The notes: a model not told the origin generated them from the sequence alone. Shown: positions 17,421 through 26,488, counted from the first letter of the stretch. The stretch: DNA of 64,000 bases from Streptomyces sp. CHD11 (GCF_018638295.1 NZ_JABTTS010000024.1:40850-104849); one strand, 5' to 3'. A program made the numbers and translations.

Positions 17421-18281
17421 CTACGCCAGCCGCACCCTTGCCAGCTGGCGGGACTGTGCGACCAGGCGGTCCCTGCTGTCCCAGACCTCGGCGTCCTCCT
17501 CCAGGAAGCCGCCGGCGAGGTTGCGGGTGGTGATCGCGACCCGCAGGGGCCCCGGGGCGGGGCGGGAACGGATGTGGGCGGTGAGTTCCACCGTGGGGAC
17601 CCAGCCGGACAGGCCCAGTTCGAAAGCGGTCGGCGGCAGCGCGTCCACCGCGAGGAGCAGGGCGAAGGGGTCGGCGTCCCGGCCGTCGGCGAGGCCGAAC
17701 CAGGCCCGCATCTCCCCCTTGCCCGAGGGCTGTCCGAGGGCCCAGCCCAGGGTCGAGGGGTCGAGCTTGAGCATCAGGCGCTCGGTGATGGCGGAGCTGC
17801 CCTCGACGGGGGTCGGACCGTCCTCGGGACCGAAGCACTGCTCCATCGGCGGGATCGCGGGAGGCTCGGCCGTCGTGCGGACGTCGTCGGGGAGGGAGTC
17901 CAGGTCGCCGTAGGAGGCGAGGACGCGGATACGTTCGACCTCCCGGCCCTCCGCGTCCCGCTGGAACAGGGACGCCTGACCGGTCGACAGGGTCCGTCCG
18001 GTGCGCACCGTCTCGGTGCGGACGACCGCCGGACCCGGCTGGGAGGCGGTCAGATAGTGCGCGGAGATGGTGAACGGGTCGGAGTGCGGGAGGGCGTCCG
18101 CGAGCGCGCGGCCCAGGACCGCCAGCAGGTATCCGCCGTTGACGGCGCTGATGATCGTCCAGCCGGCGGAGAGGTCGATGTCGTAGACGCCGGGCGCACG
18201 CGGGGTGAGGGCGGTGTCACGGTCGAACTCACTGGCGCCGATCGTGGCCCGGGTGACCTGGGCGGAGGCTGCTTCTGGCAT
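17421..18281 (-). CDS. Acyl-CoA thioesterase family protein (double hotdog)
   Basis: 286 residues from ATG at 18281. The N-terminal half has the TesB-like pattern (INGGYLLAVLGRAL-type VNGGYLLAVLGRAL, then DPFTISAHYLTASQPGPA). The C-terminal half repeats the fold (LGLSGWVPTVELTAHIRSRP, then NLAGGFLEEDAEVWDSRDRLVAQSRQLA). It probably hydrolyses acyl-CoA thioesters in the cytoplasm; chain length cannot be told. Upstream lies an unusually A/T-rich patch with TAGTAT as a possible -10 box. The ribosome site is weak. Confidence 0.88.
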   Translation of the reverse strand: MPEAASAQVTRATIGASEFDRDTALTPRAPGVYDIDLSAGWTIISAVNGGYLLAVLGRALADALPHSDPFTISAHYLTASQPGPAVVRTETVRTGRTLSTGQASLFQRDAEGREVERIRVLASYGDLDSLPDDVRTTAEPPAIPPMEQCFGPEDGPTPVEGSSAITERLMLKLDPSTLGWALGQPSGKGEMRAWFGLADGRDADPFALLLAVDALPPTAFELGLSGWVPTVELTAHIRSRPAPGPLRVAITTRNLAGGFLEEDAEVWDSRDRLVAQSRQLARVRLA

Positions 18282-18343
18282 GCCTGAACAGTACAAGAAG
18301 ATAATACTAAGCGGTAGCTTTGTCGGGCGGCGGGACCCTCCCT

Positions 18344-19000
18344 CTACTCCTCGCTGACCGTCGAACGGCGGTGCCACGCCCGGGGTGCCCGCCAGTGGTA
18401 GCGCATCGCGAGCAGCCGCAGTACGAAGGCCGTGACCACGGCGAGGGAGCTGGTCACCGGGTTCAGCACGTCGAAGCGGATGCACAGGGCGACCATGGTG
18501 GCGCCGACGATGGCCGGGACCGCGTACAGATCACGGTCCCAGCGCAGCAGCGAGGGCACCTCGTTGGCGAGCACGTCGCGCAGTACACCGCCGCCGACCG
18601 CGGTGGCCAGGCCCAGACAGGCGGAGGCGGTCAGGCCGAGCCCGTAGTCATAGGCCTTGGTGGTCCCGACCACGCAGAAGAATCCGAGGCCGGCCGCGTC
18701 GAAGACGTTGACGCCGACCTGGATGCGTTCGACGTGCGGATGAAGGAAGAACACCAGGGACGCGGCGATCAGGGGGGTGACGAAGTAGCCCAGTTCCGTG
18801 AAGGCGGCGGGCGGCACCGCGCCGATGACCAGATCGCGGAAGAGCCCTCCGCCCAGCGCGGTGGCCTGGGCGAGCACGGCTATGCCGAAGACGTCGAAGT
18901 TCTTGCGCACGGCCAGCAGGGCACCGGAGATCGCGAAGACGAAGATGCCCATCAGGTCGAGCAGATGCAGGACGGACGGGCTGAACAGTTGCTGGAGCAC
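18344..19000 (-). CDS. Trimeric intracellular cation (TRIC)-family membrane protein, UPF0126
   Basis: 218 residues from GTG at 19000. Longer in-frame extensions read through a strong hairpin and are unlikely. The family core is a twofold repeat of three membrane helices, each with a glycine-rich motif followed by RD: GGGLFRDLVIG and GGGVLRDVLANEVP. Prokaryotic TRIC proteins are trimeric K+/Na+ channels. The start region VLQQLFSPSVLHLLDLMG and the C-terminal basic tail are typical of actinobacterial members. It stands alone behind the oligopeptide operon. Confidence 0.85.
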   Translation of the reverse strand: MLQQLFSPSVLHLLDLMGIFVFAISGALLAVRKNFDVFGIAVLAQATALGGGLFRDLVIGAVPPAAFTELGYFVTPLIAASLVFFLHPHVERIQVGVNVFDAAGLGFFCVVGTTKAYDYGLGLTASACLGLATAVGGGVLRDVLANEVPSLLRWDRDLYAVPAIVGATMVALCIRFDVLNPVTSSLAVVTAFVLRLLAMRYHWRAPRAWHRRSTVSEE

Positions 19001-19024
19001 TCGTACATTCTCACCCAGCAAGCA

Positions 19025-19053
19025 GCCCTCGCCTTGCAAAACAAGGCGAGGGC
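19025..19053 (-). terminator. Strong hairpin after the oligopeptide transporter operon
   Basis: A perfect 12-bp stem (GCCCTCGCCTTG / CAAGGCGAGGGC) closes a 5-nt loop, 27 bp downstream of the last transporter gene. It is flanked by a second inverted repeat, CAGCAAGC (19016-19023) and GCTTGCTG (19062-19069). Another pairing, TCACCCAGC with GCTGGGGTGA, competes with both. There is no U-tract, as is common for Streptomyces terminators. Confidence 0.7.
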
Positions 19054-19080
19054 TGGGGTGAGCTTGCTGTCTTCAGCGGG

Positions 19081-20301
19081 TCAGACGGCCTTCTCGACCG
19101 TGTCGGCGTCCGCGGCCTTGTCCGCCTTGCCGACGTCCGCCTTGCCGACGTCCCCCTTGCCGACCTCGGCGGTCGTCACGGCCTTCGCCGCCCGCTCGGC
19201 CTTGCCGACCGCGGCCTCCGCCTTCTCGGCCTGCTCCGGCAGGGACGGCGGTACGTCCTCCACGCCCTCGCGCGTGGCCGAGACGACCTCGCCGATGGTC
19301 CGCTTCAGCGTCCCGGCCGCGATCTCCTCGGTGTAGTGGCAGGCCACCCGGTGGCCGCCGCCGACATCCCGCAGTTCCGGCCGCTCGGTCCCGCACCGCT
19401 CGGCCTGCGCCCACGGGCAGCGGGTGTGGAAGCGGCAGCCGCTCGGCGGGTTCGCCGGGGACGGCAGGTCACCGATGAGCAGGATGCGCTCACGCTGGTC
19501 CTCCACCTCCGGGTCGGGCACCGGGACGGCCGACATCAGGGCCTTGGTGTACGGGTGCTTCGGCTCGGCGTAGAGCGCGTCGCTCGGCGCCTCCTCGACC
19601 ATCGAGCCCAGGTACATCACGCCGATCACGTCGGAGATGTGCCGGACCACGGCGAGGTCGTGGGCGATCACCAGGTAGGTCAGGCCGAGTTCCTCCTGGA
19701 GCTCCTCCAGCAGGTTGATGACCTGGGCCTGGACCGACACGTCGAGCGCGGAGACCGGCTCGTCGCAGATGATCACGTCGGGTTCGAGGACGAGCGCGCG
19801 GGCGATGCCGATGCGCTGGCGCTGACCGCCGGAGAACTCGTGCGGGTAGCGGGCGAGCGCGTTGGAGGGCAGACCGACCTTGTCCAGGATCGACTTGATC
19901 TTCTCCCGGCGCTCCTCCTGGTCCTTGCCGATGCCGTGGGCGACCATGCCCTCGGACAGGATCGACTCGATGTTCTGCCGGGGGTTGAGCGAGCCCAGCG
20001 GGTCCTGGAAGACCATCTGGAGCCGGCGCCGGAAGCGGCGCATCTCCTCGCTGGGGAGCTTCGCGAGGTCGGTGCCGTCGAGGACGACGGAGCCCTCGGT
20101 GATGTCCACCAGCCGCAGCACCGACCGCCCGAGGGTGGTCTTGCCACAGCCGGACTCGCCGACCAGGCCGTAGGTCTGGCCGGCCTCGACCTTCAGGGAG
20201 ATCCCGTCCACGGCGTAGACGTGGCCGACCGTGCGGTCGAACAGGACACCCTTCTTGATGGGGAAATGGACCTTGACGCCGTCCAGTTCGAGCAGGCTCA
20301 T
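19081..20301 (-). CDS. Oligopeptide/dipeptide ABC transporter ATPase (OppF/DppF type)
   Basis: 406 residues, about 60-70 longer than most OppF proteins. The ATPase is complete: Walker A GLVGESGCGKTTLGRS, signature FSGGQRQRIGIARAL, Walker B IICDEPVSALD, and the oligo_HPY C-terminal Cys motif (SGCRFHTRCPWAQAERCG). Beyond about residue 330 is a low-complexity Ala/Lys/Glu tail that ends in short repeats of V-G-K-A-D. It energises peptide import with the preceding gene, whose stop it overlaps by 4 nt (ATGA). Confidence 0.95.
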   Translation of the reverse strand: MSLLELDGVKVHFPIKKGVLFDRTVGHVYAVDGISLKVEAGQTYGLVGESGCGKTTLGRSVLRLVDITEGSVVLDGTDLAKLPSEEMRRFRRRLQMVFQDPLGSLNPRQNIESILSEGMVAHGIGKDQEERREKIKSILDKVGLPSNALARYPHEFSGGQRQRIGIARALVLEPDVIICDEPVSALDVSVQAQVINLLEELQEELGLTYLVIAHDLAVVRHISDVIGVMYLGSMVEEAPSDALYAEPKHPYTKALMSAVPVPDPEVEDQRERILLIGDLPSPANPPSGCRFHTRCPWAQAERCGTERPELRDVGGGHRVACHYTEEIAAGTLKRTIGEVVSATREGVEDVPPSLPEQAEKAEAAVGKAERAAKAVTTAEVGKGDVGKADVGKADKAADADTVEKAV

Positions 20302-21299
20302 GCGGGGACCTCCTCGGCCTTCGCGTCATCGAGTACGGGGTGGACGCACCGCACCTGATGGCCGGTCGCGCGCGGCTCGGTGAGCGGCGGGGTGCCGGTC
20401 AGGCAGCCCATCTCGTACCGGTCGCAGCGGGGCGCGAAGGCGCAGCCGTCGGCCCAGGCGATGCGGTCGTTGATGGAGCCGCGGATGGGCTTGAGCGCCT
20501 CGCCCCGGGGGGCGTCCAGACGCGGGATGGAACCCAGCAGTCCGTGCGCGTAGGGGTGGGTGGGGTGGGCGAACAGTTCGCGGCGCCCGGCGGACTCGAC
20601 GACCTTGCCCGCGTAGAGCACGTTGACCTGGTCGCAGAGACCGGCGACCACACCGAGGTCGTGGGTGATCATCAGCAGGGCGGTGCCCTCCTGGTCCACG
20701 AGTTCCTTGAGCAGTTCCAGGATCTGCGCCTGGATCGTCACGTCGAGCGCCGTGGTGGGCTCGTCGGCGATGAGCATGCTCGGGGCGCAGGCGACGGCCA
20801 TGGCGATCAGCGCGCGCTGGCGCATACCGCCGGACATCTGGTGCGGGTACTCCTTGAGCCGCCGGGTCGGGTCGGGAATGCCGACCCGGTCCAGCAGGTG
20901 CGCGGCCTCCTTGCGGGCGGCCTCGCCCTTCATCCCGCGGTGGCGCTCCAGGATCTCGGTGACCTGCACCCCGATCGGTACGACCGGGTTGAGGGAGGAC
21001 AGCGGGTCCTGGAAGATCATGGCCATCTGGCTGCCGCGCAGATCACGGCGGGCGGACGGGTTCATCGTGAACAGGTCCGTGCCGTCGAAGGCGGCCCGGC
21101 CGCCGATCTTGACGCCCTTGTGGGGCAGCAGCCCCATCAGCGCGAGCGAGGTGACGGACTTTCCGCAGCCGGACTCGCCGACCAGGCCCACGACCTGGCC
21201 CTGGTCGACCTCGAAGGAGACGCCGTCGACCGCCCGGGACTCCTTGCGGCCGTGGCCGCCGAAGGTGACGGTCAGTTCGTCGACAGTGAGCAGAGACAT
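20298..21299 (-). CDS. Oligopeptide/dipeptide ABC transporter ATPase (OppD/DppD type)
   Basis: 333 residues, family length. Walker A is GLVGESGCGKSVTSLALMG, the signature is MSGGMRQRALIAMA, Walker B is MLIADEPTTALD, and the C-terminal oligo_HPY motif has four Cys-type positions (CAFAPRCDRYEMGCL). It forms the ATPase heterodimer with the next gene. The order ATPase D then ATPase F after the two permeases is standard. Confidence 0.95.
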   Translation of the reverse strand: MSLLTVDELTVTFGGHGRKESRAVDGVSFEVDQGQVVGLVGESGCGKSVTSLALMGLLPHKGVKIGGRAAFDGTDLFTMNPSARRDLRGSQMAMIFQDPLSSLNPVVPIGVQVTEILERHRGMKGEAARKEAAHLLDRVGIPDPTRRLKEYPHQMSGGMRQRALIAMAVACAPSMLIADEPTTALDVTIQAQILELLKELVDQEGTALLMITHDLGVVAGLCDQVNVLYAGKVVESAGRRELFAHPTHPYAHGLLGSIPRLDAPRGEALKPIRGSINDRIAWADGCAFAPRCDRYEMGCLTGTPPLTEPRATGHQVRCVHPVLDDAKAEEVPA

Positions 21300-21305
21300 G
21301 GTGGT

Positions 21306-22265
21306 TCAGCCCCTCAGCTTCGGGTCGAGGGCTTCCCGCATGGCCTCGCCGAGGAGGGTGAAGCCGAGGGCGGTGATGATGATGCCGACGGCGGGGTAGA
21401 CCGCCATCATCGGCGCGTTGTCGAAGAAGCGCTGCGCCTGGGTGAGCATGACGCCCCACTCGGGGATGGCCGGGTCGGGGTTGCCGAGTCCCAGGTAGGA
21501 CAGGGCTGCCGCCTCGATGATCGCGGTGGCCAGGGAGAGCGTGGCCTGCACGATCACCGGGCTGAGCGAGTTGGGGATGATCTGCGAGACCACGATGCGC
21601 CGCTTGCGCACACCGAGGGACCTGGCCGCGAGCACGTACTCCGAGCCGCCCTGCGCCAGCATGGAGCCGCGCAGCAGCCGGGCGAACACCGGAATCTGCA
21701 CCACACCCACGGCGATCATCACGGTGGTCAGCGACTGCCCCATGACGGCGGCGATGGACACGGCCAGCAGCAGCGAGGGCATCGCCAGCATGATGTCGAT
21801 GAACCGCATGATGACGGAGTCGATGCGCCGGCCGGTGTCCCCGCCGAGCGTGGCGAAGGCGCCGGCGAGGCCGCCGATCAGGAAGCCGATGGTCAGGCCG
21901 ATCAGCGTGGCGACGACGCCGACCAGCAGCGTCTGGCGGGCGCCGACCAGGAAGCGGGAGAACATGTCACGGCCGAGGTGGTCGAGCCCGAACCAGTTCT
22001 CGCCGCGCATGCCGACGAACTCGCCCCGGTTGGCGAAGACCTCGCCGCGCCAGGTCTGCGCGGTCGGGGAGTGCGGGGCGATGTACGGGCCGACGACCGC
22101 GAGAAGGATGAACAGGGCGATGACGATCGCGCCGACGATCGCCATCTTGCTGCGCTTGAGGCGTCGGAACGCCTCCCGCCACAGGCTCGCTCCGGAACTG
22201 GTCTCCTTGGTCGCGGCCAGTTCGGCGAGGCGCTGGATCTTGTCGGTCTTGGTGGCGACGCTCAT
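21306..22265 (-). CDS. Oligopeptide ABC transporter permease (OppC/DppC type)
   Basis: 319 residues with an N-terminal cytoplasmic segment, a first membrane helix (MAIVGAIVIALFILLAVVGPYIA) and five more helices. The EAA loop reads AARSLGVRKRRIVVSQIIPNSLSP. It forms the membrane channel with the upstream permease. The start codon directly follows the upstream stop (TAAATG), so translation is probably coupled. Confidence 0.95.
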   Translation of the reverse strand: MSVATKTDKIQRLAELAATKETSSGASLWREAFRRLKRSKMAIVGAIVIALFILLAVVGPYIAPHSPTAQTWRGEVFANRGEFVGMRGENWFGLDHLGRDMFSRFLVGARQTLLVGVVATLIGLTIGFLIGGLAGAFATLGGDTGRRIDSVIMRFIDIMLAMPSLLLAVSIAAVMGQSLTTVMIAVGVVQIPVFARLLRGSMLAQGGSEYVLAARSLGVRKRRIVVSQIIPNSLSPVIVQATLSLATAIIEAAALSYLGLGNPDPAIPEWGVMLTQAQRFFDNAPMMAVYPAVGIIITALGFTLLGEAMREALDPKLRG

Positions 22266-23270
22266 TTAGTGCACCCGCACTCTCGGGTCGATCAGGCTGT
22301 ACGCCAGGTCCACCAGCAAGTTGATCAAGACGTAAACCAGCGCGATGAACATGATGAATCCGACGAGCACGGGGTAGTCACGGCCGTCGATCGCGGTCCG
22401 GATGAAGGAGCCGATGCCGCCGAAGGAGAACACGGACTCGGTCAGGACCGCGCCGGACAGCAGGGAGCCGGTGAGCAGGCCGATCGCGGTCACCACGGGG
22501 AGCATCGCGTTGCGCAGCACGTGCCTGCTCCGGATGACGCTGCGCTTGAGGCCCTTGGCCTCGGCGGTGCGGACGTAGTCCTCGTCCTGCACTTCGAGCA
22601 CACTGGCGCGGGTCATGCGCACGATGACGGCGAGTGGGATGGAGGCCAGGGCGACGGCCGGCAGGACCAGGTGGTGGAGGGCGTTCAACGAGGCGTCGAG
22701 CTCCCCGGTGAGGATGCCGTCCAGGACGGCGAAGCCGGTCACGTCGGTGGCGTTGATACCGGTTTCCTGGCGTCCGTAGCTGGGGAAGAGCCCGAGCTCG
22801 ACGGCGAAGATCTGCTTGAGGATCAGGGCCAGGAAGAAGACCGGGATACAGATGCCGATGAGCGAGCCGGAGACCGCGCTGACGTCGAGCCATCCGCCGC
22901 GGTTGCGGGCCGCGAAGTAGCCGAGGGGCACGCCCACGGCGACCGCGAGGAGGATCGCGAGCAGTGACAGCTCCACGGTCGCGGGGAAACGCAGGACGAA
23001 CTCGTCCCACACCGGCTGTCCGGTCTGGGTGGAGGTCCCCAGGTCGAGTTCGACGATGCGCTTGAGGAAGCGCCAGTACTGAACGTAGACGGGCTGGTCC
23101 AGCCCGAGCGCACGGTTGATGCGCGCCACTTCGGCTTCGGTGGCCTTTTCCCCCAGGATCGCTGAGGCGGGTCCACCGGGCAGCCGGTCGAGCCACAGGA
23201 AGAGCAGAACCGACAGTCCGAGCAGCGTGGGTATGAGCTGGAGCAGTCTTCGTACGACGAGACGCAGCAC
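22266..23270 (-). CDS. Oligopeptide ABC transporter permease (OppB/DppB type)
   Basis: 334 residues from GTG at 23270, with AAAGGGG upstream. The N-terminus (LRLVVRRLLQLIPTLLGLSVLLF) is the typical first helix, and the periplasmic segment and EAA loop (TAEAKGLKRSVIRSRHVLRNAMLP) are intact. It lies 75 nt downstream of the binding-protein gene. Confidence 0.95.
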   Translation of the reverse strand: MLRLVVRRLLQLIPTLLGLSVLLFLWLDRLPGGPASAILGEKATEAEVARINRALGLDQPVYVQYWRFLKRIVELDLGTSTQTGQPVWDEFVLRFPATVELSLLAILLAVAVGVPLGYFAARNRGGWLDVSAVSGSLIGICIPVFFLALILKQIFAVELGLFPSYGRQETGINATDVTGFAVLDGILTGELDASLNALHHLVLPAVALASIPLAVIVRMTRASVLEVQDEDYVRTAEAKGLKRSVIRSRHVLRNAMLPVVTAIGLLTGSLLSGAVLTESVFSFGGIGSFIRTAIDGRDYPVLVGFIMFIALVYVLINLLVDLAYSLIDPRVRVH

Positions 23271-23345
23271 CCCGCATGCCCCTTTCTTGCGTGAGGTCTT
23301 ACATGAATGGACCCGCCCGTTGTGGAATTCCTGCCGATCAGGCGC

Positions 23346-25016
23346 TTACTTGAAGGACGTCTCGGCGAAGATCTCCTGCGTCAGCGCGGAGACGTTCGGC
23401 GGGTTGACGTTCTTGGCGAAGGCGATGGCCGGCGGGGACGACGAGATCGGGACACCCGGGAGGTAGTCCATGATGGCCACGTTGGCCTTCTCGTACGCGG
23501 CGGTGCGCTCCTCGGCCTTGCCCATCTTCGAGCCCGCGTTCACGGCGTCGAAGACCTTCTTGTCCTTGAAGCCCCACTGCTTGTCGAACCCGGCGAACCA
23601 GGTGCCGATGAAGTTGTAGCCGTCGTTGAAGTCACCGGTCCAGCCGAGCATGTGCAGGGCGCAGGAGCCCGACTCGGTGGCGTCCAGGTAGTCCGGGGCC
23701 CACTTCATGGCCTTCGGCGTGACGGTGATGCCGGCCTTCTCCAGGTCGGCCTTCATCAGCTCGAACAGGTCCTGCGGGGCAGGCATGTACGGGCGGGTGA
23801 CCTCGGTCGGGTAGCAGAACTCGATCTTGAGGTTCTCCGCACCGGCCTTCTTCAGCAGCGCCTTGGAGGCGGCGGTGTCGAAGGGGTACTGCTTGACGTT
23901 CTTGGAGTAGCCCGCGACCGTGTCCGGCATGAACTGGTCGGCGACCTTGCCGCCCTCGGGCAGCTGGGTCTTGACCAGGTTCTCCTTGTCGATCGCCTGC
24001 GCGATCGCCTGGCGGACTTCCTTCTTCTTGAGGGCCGGGTTCGCCGACTGGCTCATACCGAGGTAGAAGAGGTTGAAGACGCCACGGGTCGGGACGACGT
24101 AACCCTCCTTCTCGAGGGTGGTGACGTCGGCCGGGGCGACGAGGTCGTAGCCGTCGATGTCACCGGCCTGGAGCGCCTGGCGGCGGCCCTCTTCGGTGTC
24201 GATGGTGCGGAAGACCAGGTTCTTGATCTTCGCCTTCTCGCCCCAGTAGTCGTCGAAGCGCTCAAGGGTGACTTCCTTGTTGCCCTTGTTCCACTTCGAG
24301 ATCTTGTACGGGCCGGTGCCGGCGACCGTGCCGGCCTCCTGGCTGTACTTGGGGTACGTGATGGCGTCACCCTTGGCGGAGGCGTCCTGCTGCTTGTACG
24401 CCTCGAGCGCCTTCGGCGAGTGGATCGCGAGGGCGTTCAGGGAGAAGCCGCCGGGGAGGTTCGCGGAGGGCTGCTTGACCTCGATGACGGCGGTCTTGTC
24501 GTCCTTCGCGGTGCAGGACTTGTAGTTCGCCTCCGGCGTCTCCGGGTCCTCGTTCTTCGCGAAGCCGCCCATGATGGTCTGCCAGTAGTAGGAGACCGCG
24601 CTGGACTGGTAGGTGCCCGTCCAGTTGAACCAGTGGTCGTAGTTGGCGCACACGGCCGCGGCGTTGAACGCCTCGCCGTCGTGGAACTTCACGTTCTCGC
24701 GAAGGTTGAAGGTCCAGACGGTGCCCGCGTCGTTGCTCGACCAGGTCTCGGCGAGGCCGCCGACCAGGTCGGTGCCGCCGGACTCGTGCTCGAGCAGGGC
24801 CTCGAACGCCTGGCGCGTCACACGGAAGGTTTCACCGTCGCTCGCGAGGGCAGGGTCCAGAGAACCGGGGTCGCCGGCACCAGCGAAGACGAAGGTGTCC
24901 TTCGCGCCGCCGCTTTCGTTGTCAGCGTCCCGCTCGCTGGAGCAGCCCGTGGCGATCAGTCCGACCGCCACCGCGGCCGTGATCGCCCGAGCGACTCGGG
25001 ACTTGGTTATGCGCAT
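23346..25016 (-). CDS. Peptide-binding lipoprotein of the ABC importer (SBP family 5)
   Basis: 556 residues. A lipoprotein signal ends in IATGC (Cys25), so the mature protein is anchored outside the membrane. The SBP_bac_5 fold is clear (DPALASDGETFRVTRQAFEALLEHE, then YKISKWNKGNKEVTLERFDDYWG). It captures oligopeptides for the downstream permeases and ATPases. First gene of a five-gene leftward operon, preceded by a long palindrome-rich region. The specificity of this transporter is not readable from sequence; extracellular peptide uptake is known to affect aerial growth in Streptomyces through other Opp systems (BldK). Confidence 0.95.
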   Translation of the reverse strand: MRITKSRVARAITAAVAVGLIATGCSSERDADNESGGAKDTFVFAGAGDPGSLDPALASDGETFRVTRQAFEALLEHESGGTDLVGGLAETWSSNDAGTVWTFNLRENVKFHDGEAFNAAAVCANYDHWFNWTGTYQSSAVSYYWQTIMGGFAKNEDPETPEANYKSCTAKDDKTAVIEVKQPSANLPGGFSLNALAIHSPKALEAYKQQDASAKGDAITYPKYSQEAGTVAGTGPYKISKWNKGNKEVTLERFDDYWGEKAKIKNLVFRTIDTEEGRRQALQAGDIDGYDLVAPADVTTLEKEGYVVPTRGVFNLFYLGMSQSANPALKKKEVRQAIAQAIDKENLVKTQLPEGGKVADQFMPDTVAGYSKNVKQYPFDTAASKALLKKAGAENLKIEFCYPTEVTRPYMPAPQDLFELMKADLEKAGITVTPKAMKWAPDYLDATESGSCALHMLGWTGDFNDGYNFIGTWFAGFDKQWGFKDKKVFDAVNAGSKMGKAEERTAAYEKANVAIMDYLPGVPISSSPPAIAFAKNVNPPNVSALTQEIFAETSFK

Positions 25017-25444
25017 ATTGGGGCCACTCCGGGTCCGCTATGTGGATGCATCTTGACCGGCCGAACACTACATACGTTCGCAGTCAGTCAGGAACAGTCC
25101 GGATACCGGTGATACCTACCTGAGATCTGAACACTTGACATATGGGATGACTCAGGCACCGCGTCGCCCAGATTTAACCCCCCGGACACGGTCGGCTACT
25201 CGCCCAGGACGTCCGAGTAGCCGTGCGATGCCGTGAAGAACAGGTGAAACCGCAGGTGACAGGGGGTCAAGGGTTGGTAGCGGAGCGCGTATGGCCGAAA
25301 ACCTGACGTGAATTCATCCCCGGTCACGTCAAGGTCCGGATCGGGGCGGAACGTGCGTCCACCTGGTGGACGGGGTGACGCTGCGTCATCATGCGCCGGA
25401 ACCCGACCGGTGGATCGGGCCGCTTCCCCGTGGATAGGGCCCGG
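25017..25444. promoter_or_regulatory. 428-bp gene-free region with four palindromes upstream of the peptide importer
   Basis: The region lies between the SseB-family stop and the binding-protein start, both leftward. It holds a 10-bp-stem hairpin at 25193-25223 (CGGCTACTCG / CGAGTAGCCG); TGACGTG...CACGTCA at 25304-25331; a perfect 15-mer GTCCACCTGGTGGAC at 25357-25371; and TGACGCTGCGTCA at 25376-25388. The 120 bp nearest the importer are A/T-richer and probably hold its promoter. Which palindromes are terminators and which are operators cannot be settled by eye. Confidence 0.6.
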
Positions 25445-26233
25445 TCAGAGCTGGTGCGCGGGCGGGTAGCCGTAGCCCGTGACGGGGGGCCGGCCGGCCC
25501 CGTGCGCCTCGCGGTCGTAGAAGGGGCGGGCGTTGGCGCGCAGCCACATCGCGACCGGGTCGTGCTCGTCGGACATCGCGACGGTCGATACGGGCAGTCC
25601 GTCCGGAACCGCGGGGAGGGACTGCTGCATCATCGCGCGCACCGCGTCCACGGCCGGAGGGGACGTGTCGTACACGTCCAGGCCGATGGCGAGGTACGGG
25701 GCGCCCAGCGCGGGCTGTACCCAGGCACGGCGCAGACCGCGGACGGCGGGGGTGCGGTGGGCGTTCTGCGCGAGGAGGGCGTAGAACTGAGGGATCTCGA
25801 TGGCGGGTTCGGAGAGCCTCAGCGGACCGGCGGGCTGCCGGTCCAGGCCGCCGGCGATCCGGCGCAGGTCCAGCCAGGGGATGCCGACGCCACCGCCCGG
25901 GGCGTGCGGATTGAGCCAGAGTCCGTAGCGGTCGGGGTAGAGCGCGCGGGCCGCTTCGAGGCCGTCGACCACCTCGTACGATCTGTTCCAGCCGCTGGCC
26001 GAGAGTTCCTGCGCGGAGGTGACGCAGGGCGCGTAACCGAAGCCGTCCACCTCCATGTTCCCGTACTGGGCGTCGGGGGACCCGGCCTGGCCGTGCCAGA
26101 GCAGCATCCACACCTGGCCGGACGACGGGGTCGCCAGAGCGCGCAGCAACGCCTCGTAGGCGTCATAACGCCCGGGGGTCACCTGGCGCAGCATGTGCTC
26201 GACCTGCCCGGCCGCCGCGGTGCCAGCGCTCAC
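25445..26233 (-). CDS. SseB-family protein, first of two
   Basis: 262 residues. The C-terminal part follows the SseB pattern (GLRRAWVQPALGAPYLAIGLDVYDTS, then DPVAMWLRANARPFYDREA). SseB is named for the E. coli enhanced-serine-sensitivity gene; its biochemical role is not established. No signal peptide or membrane segment is seen. The protein is paralogous to the next gene to the right, with the same ending pattern (DPVAxWxRxxxRPFYxR). The two are separated by 255 bp of very GC-rich sequence with no gene. Confidence 0.8.
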   Translation of the reverse strand: MSAGTAAAGQVEHMLRQVTPGRYDAYEALLRALATPSSGQVWMLLWHGQAGSPDAQYGNMEVDGFGYAPCVTSAQELSASGWNRSYEVVDGLEAARALYPDRYGLWLNPHAPGGGVGIPWLDLRRIAGGLDRQPAGPLRLSEPAIEIPQFYALLAQNAHRTPAVRGLRRAWVQPALGAPYLAIGLDVYDTSPPAVDAVRAMMQQSLPAVPDGLPVSTVAMSDEHDPVAMWLRANARPFYDREAHGAGRPPVTGYGYPPAHQL

Positions 26234-26488
26234 TTTGTATCGCCCCTCCGTACAACGCCCTCGCCCGAGCCAATGAACCTAGCTTAAGCCTCCGGCGGTG
26301 GGGCGGGGTGGGGCGTGCGGCGGGGGCCCGGCGGGGCGTCGCCGTCGCTCGGAGCACGGGGGCGGGCGCTGCCGGGCGGGTGCGGGTGCGGTGTGGCCGA
26401 CCGCGCCGTTCCCCACGCCCCCGAGGGGGATGCCCGCGCCCACGCGGCGGGGGCGCACGCCGGTACGGCCCCGCGGGGGTGACGGACG

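Noticed and set aside
19001..19039. N-terminal extension of the TRIC-family protein to the ATG at 19039
   Set aside because: It would be translated through one arm of a perfect 12-bp hairpin that terminates the importer operon, and it adds residues not typical of the family.
20340..22967. An 875-codon rightward frame over the peptide importer genes
   Set aside because: Antisense to three intact ABC transporter genes; Asp/Gly/His-rich composition typical of an antisense frame.
25193..25223. tRNA-like cloverleaf around the strong hairpin upstream of the importer
   Set aside because: Only one stem is present; no T-loop (GTTCRA) or acceptor pairing could be found around it.
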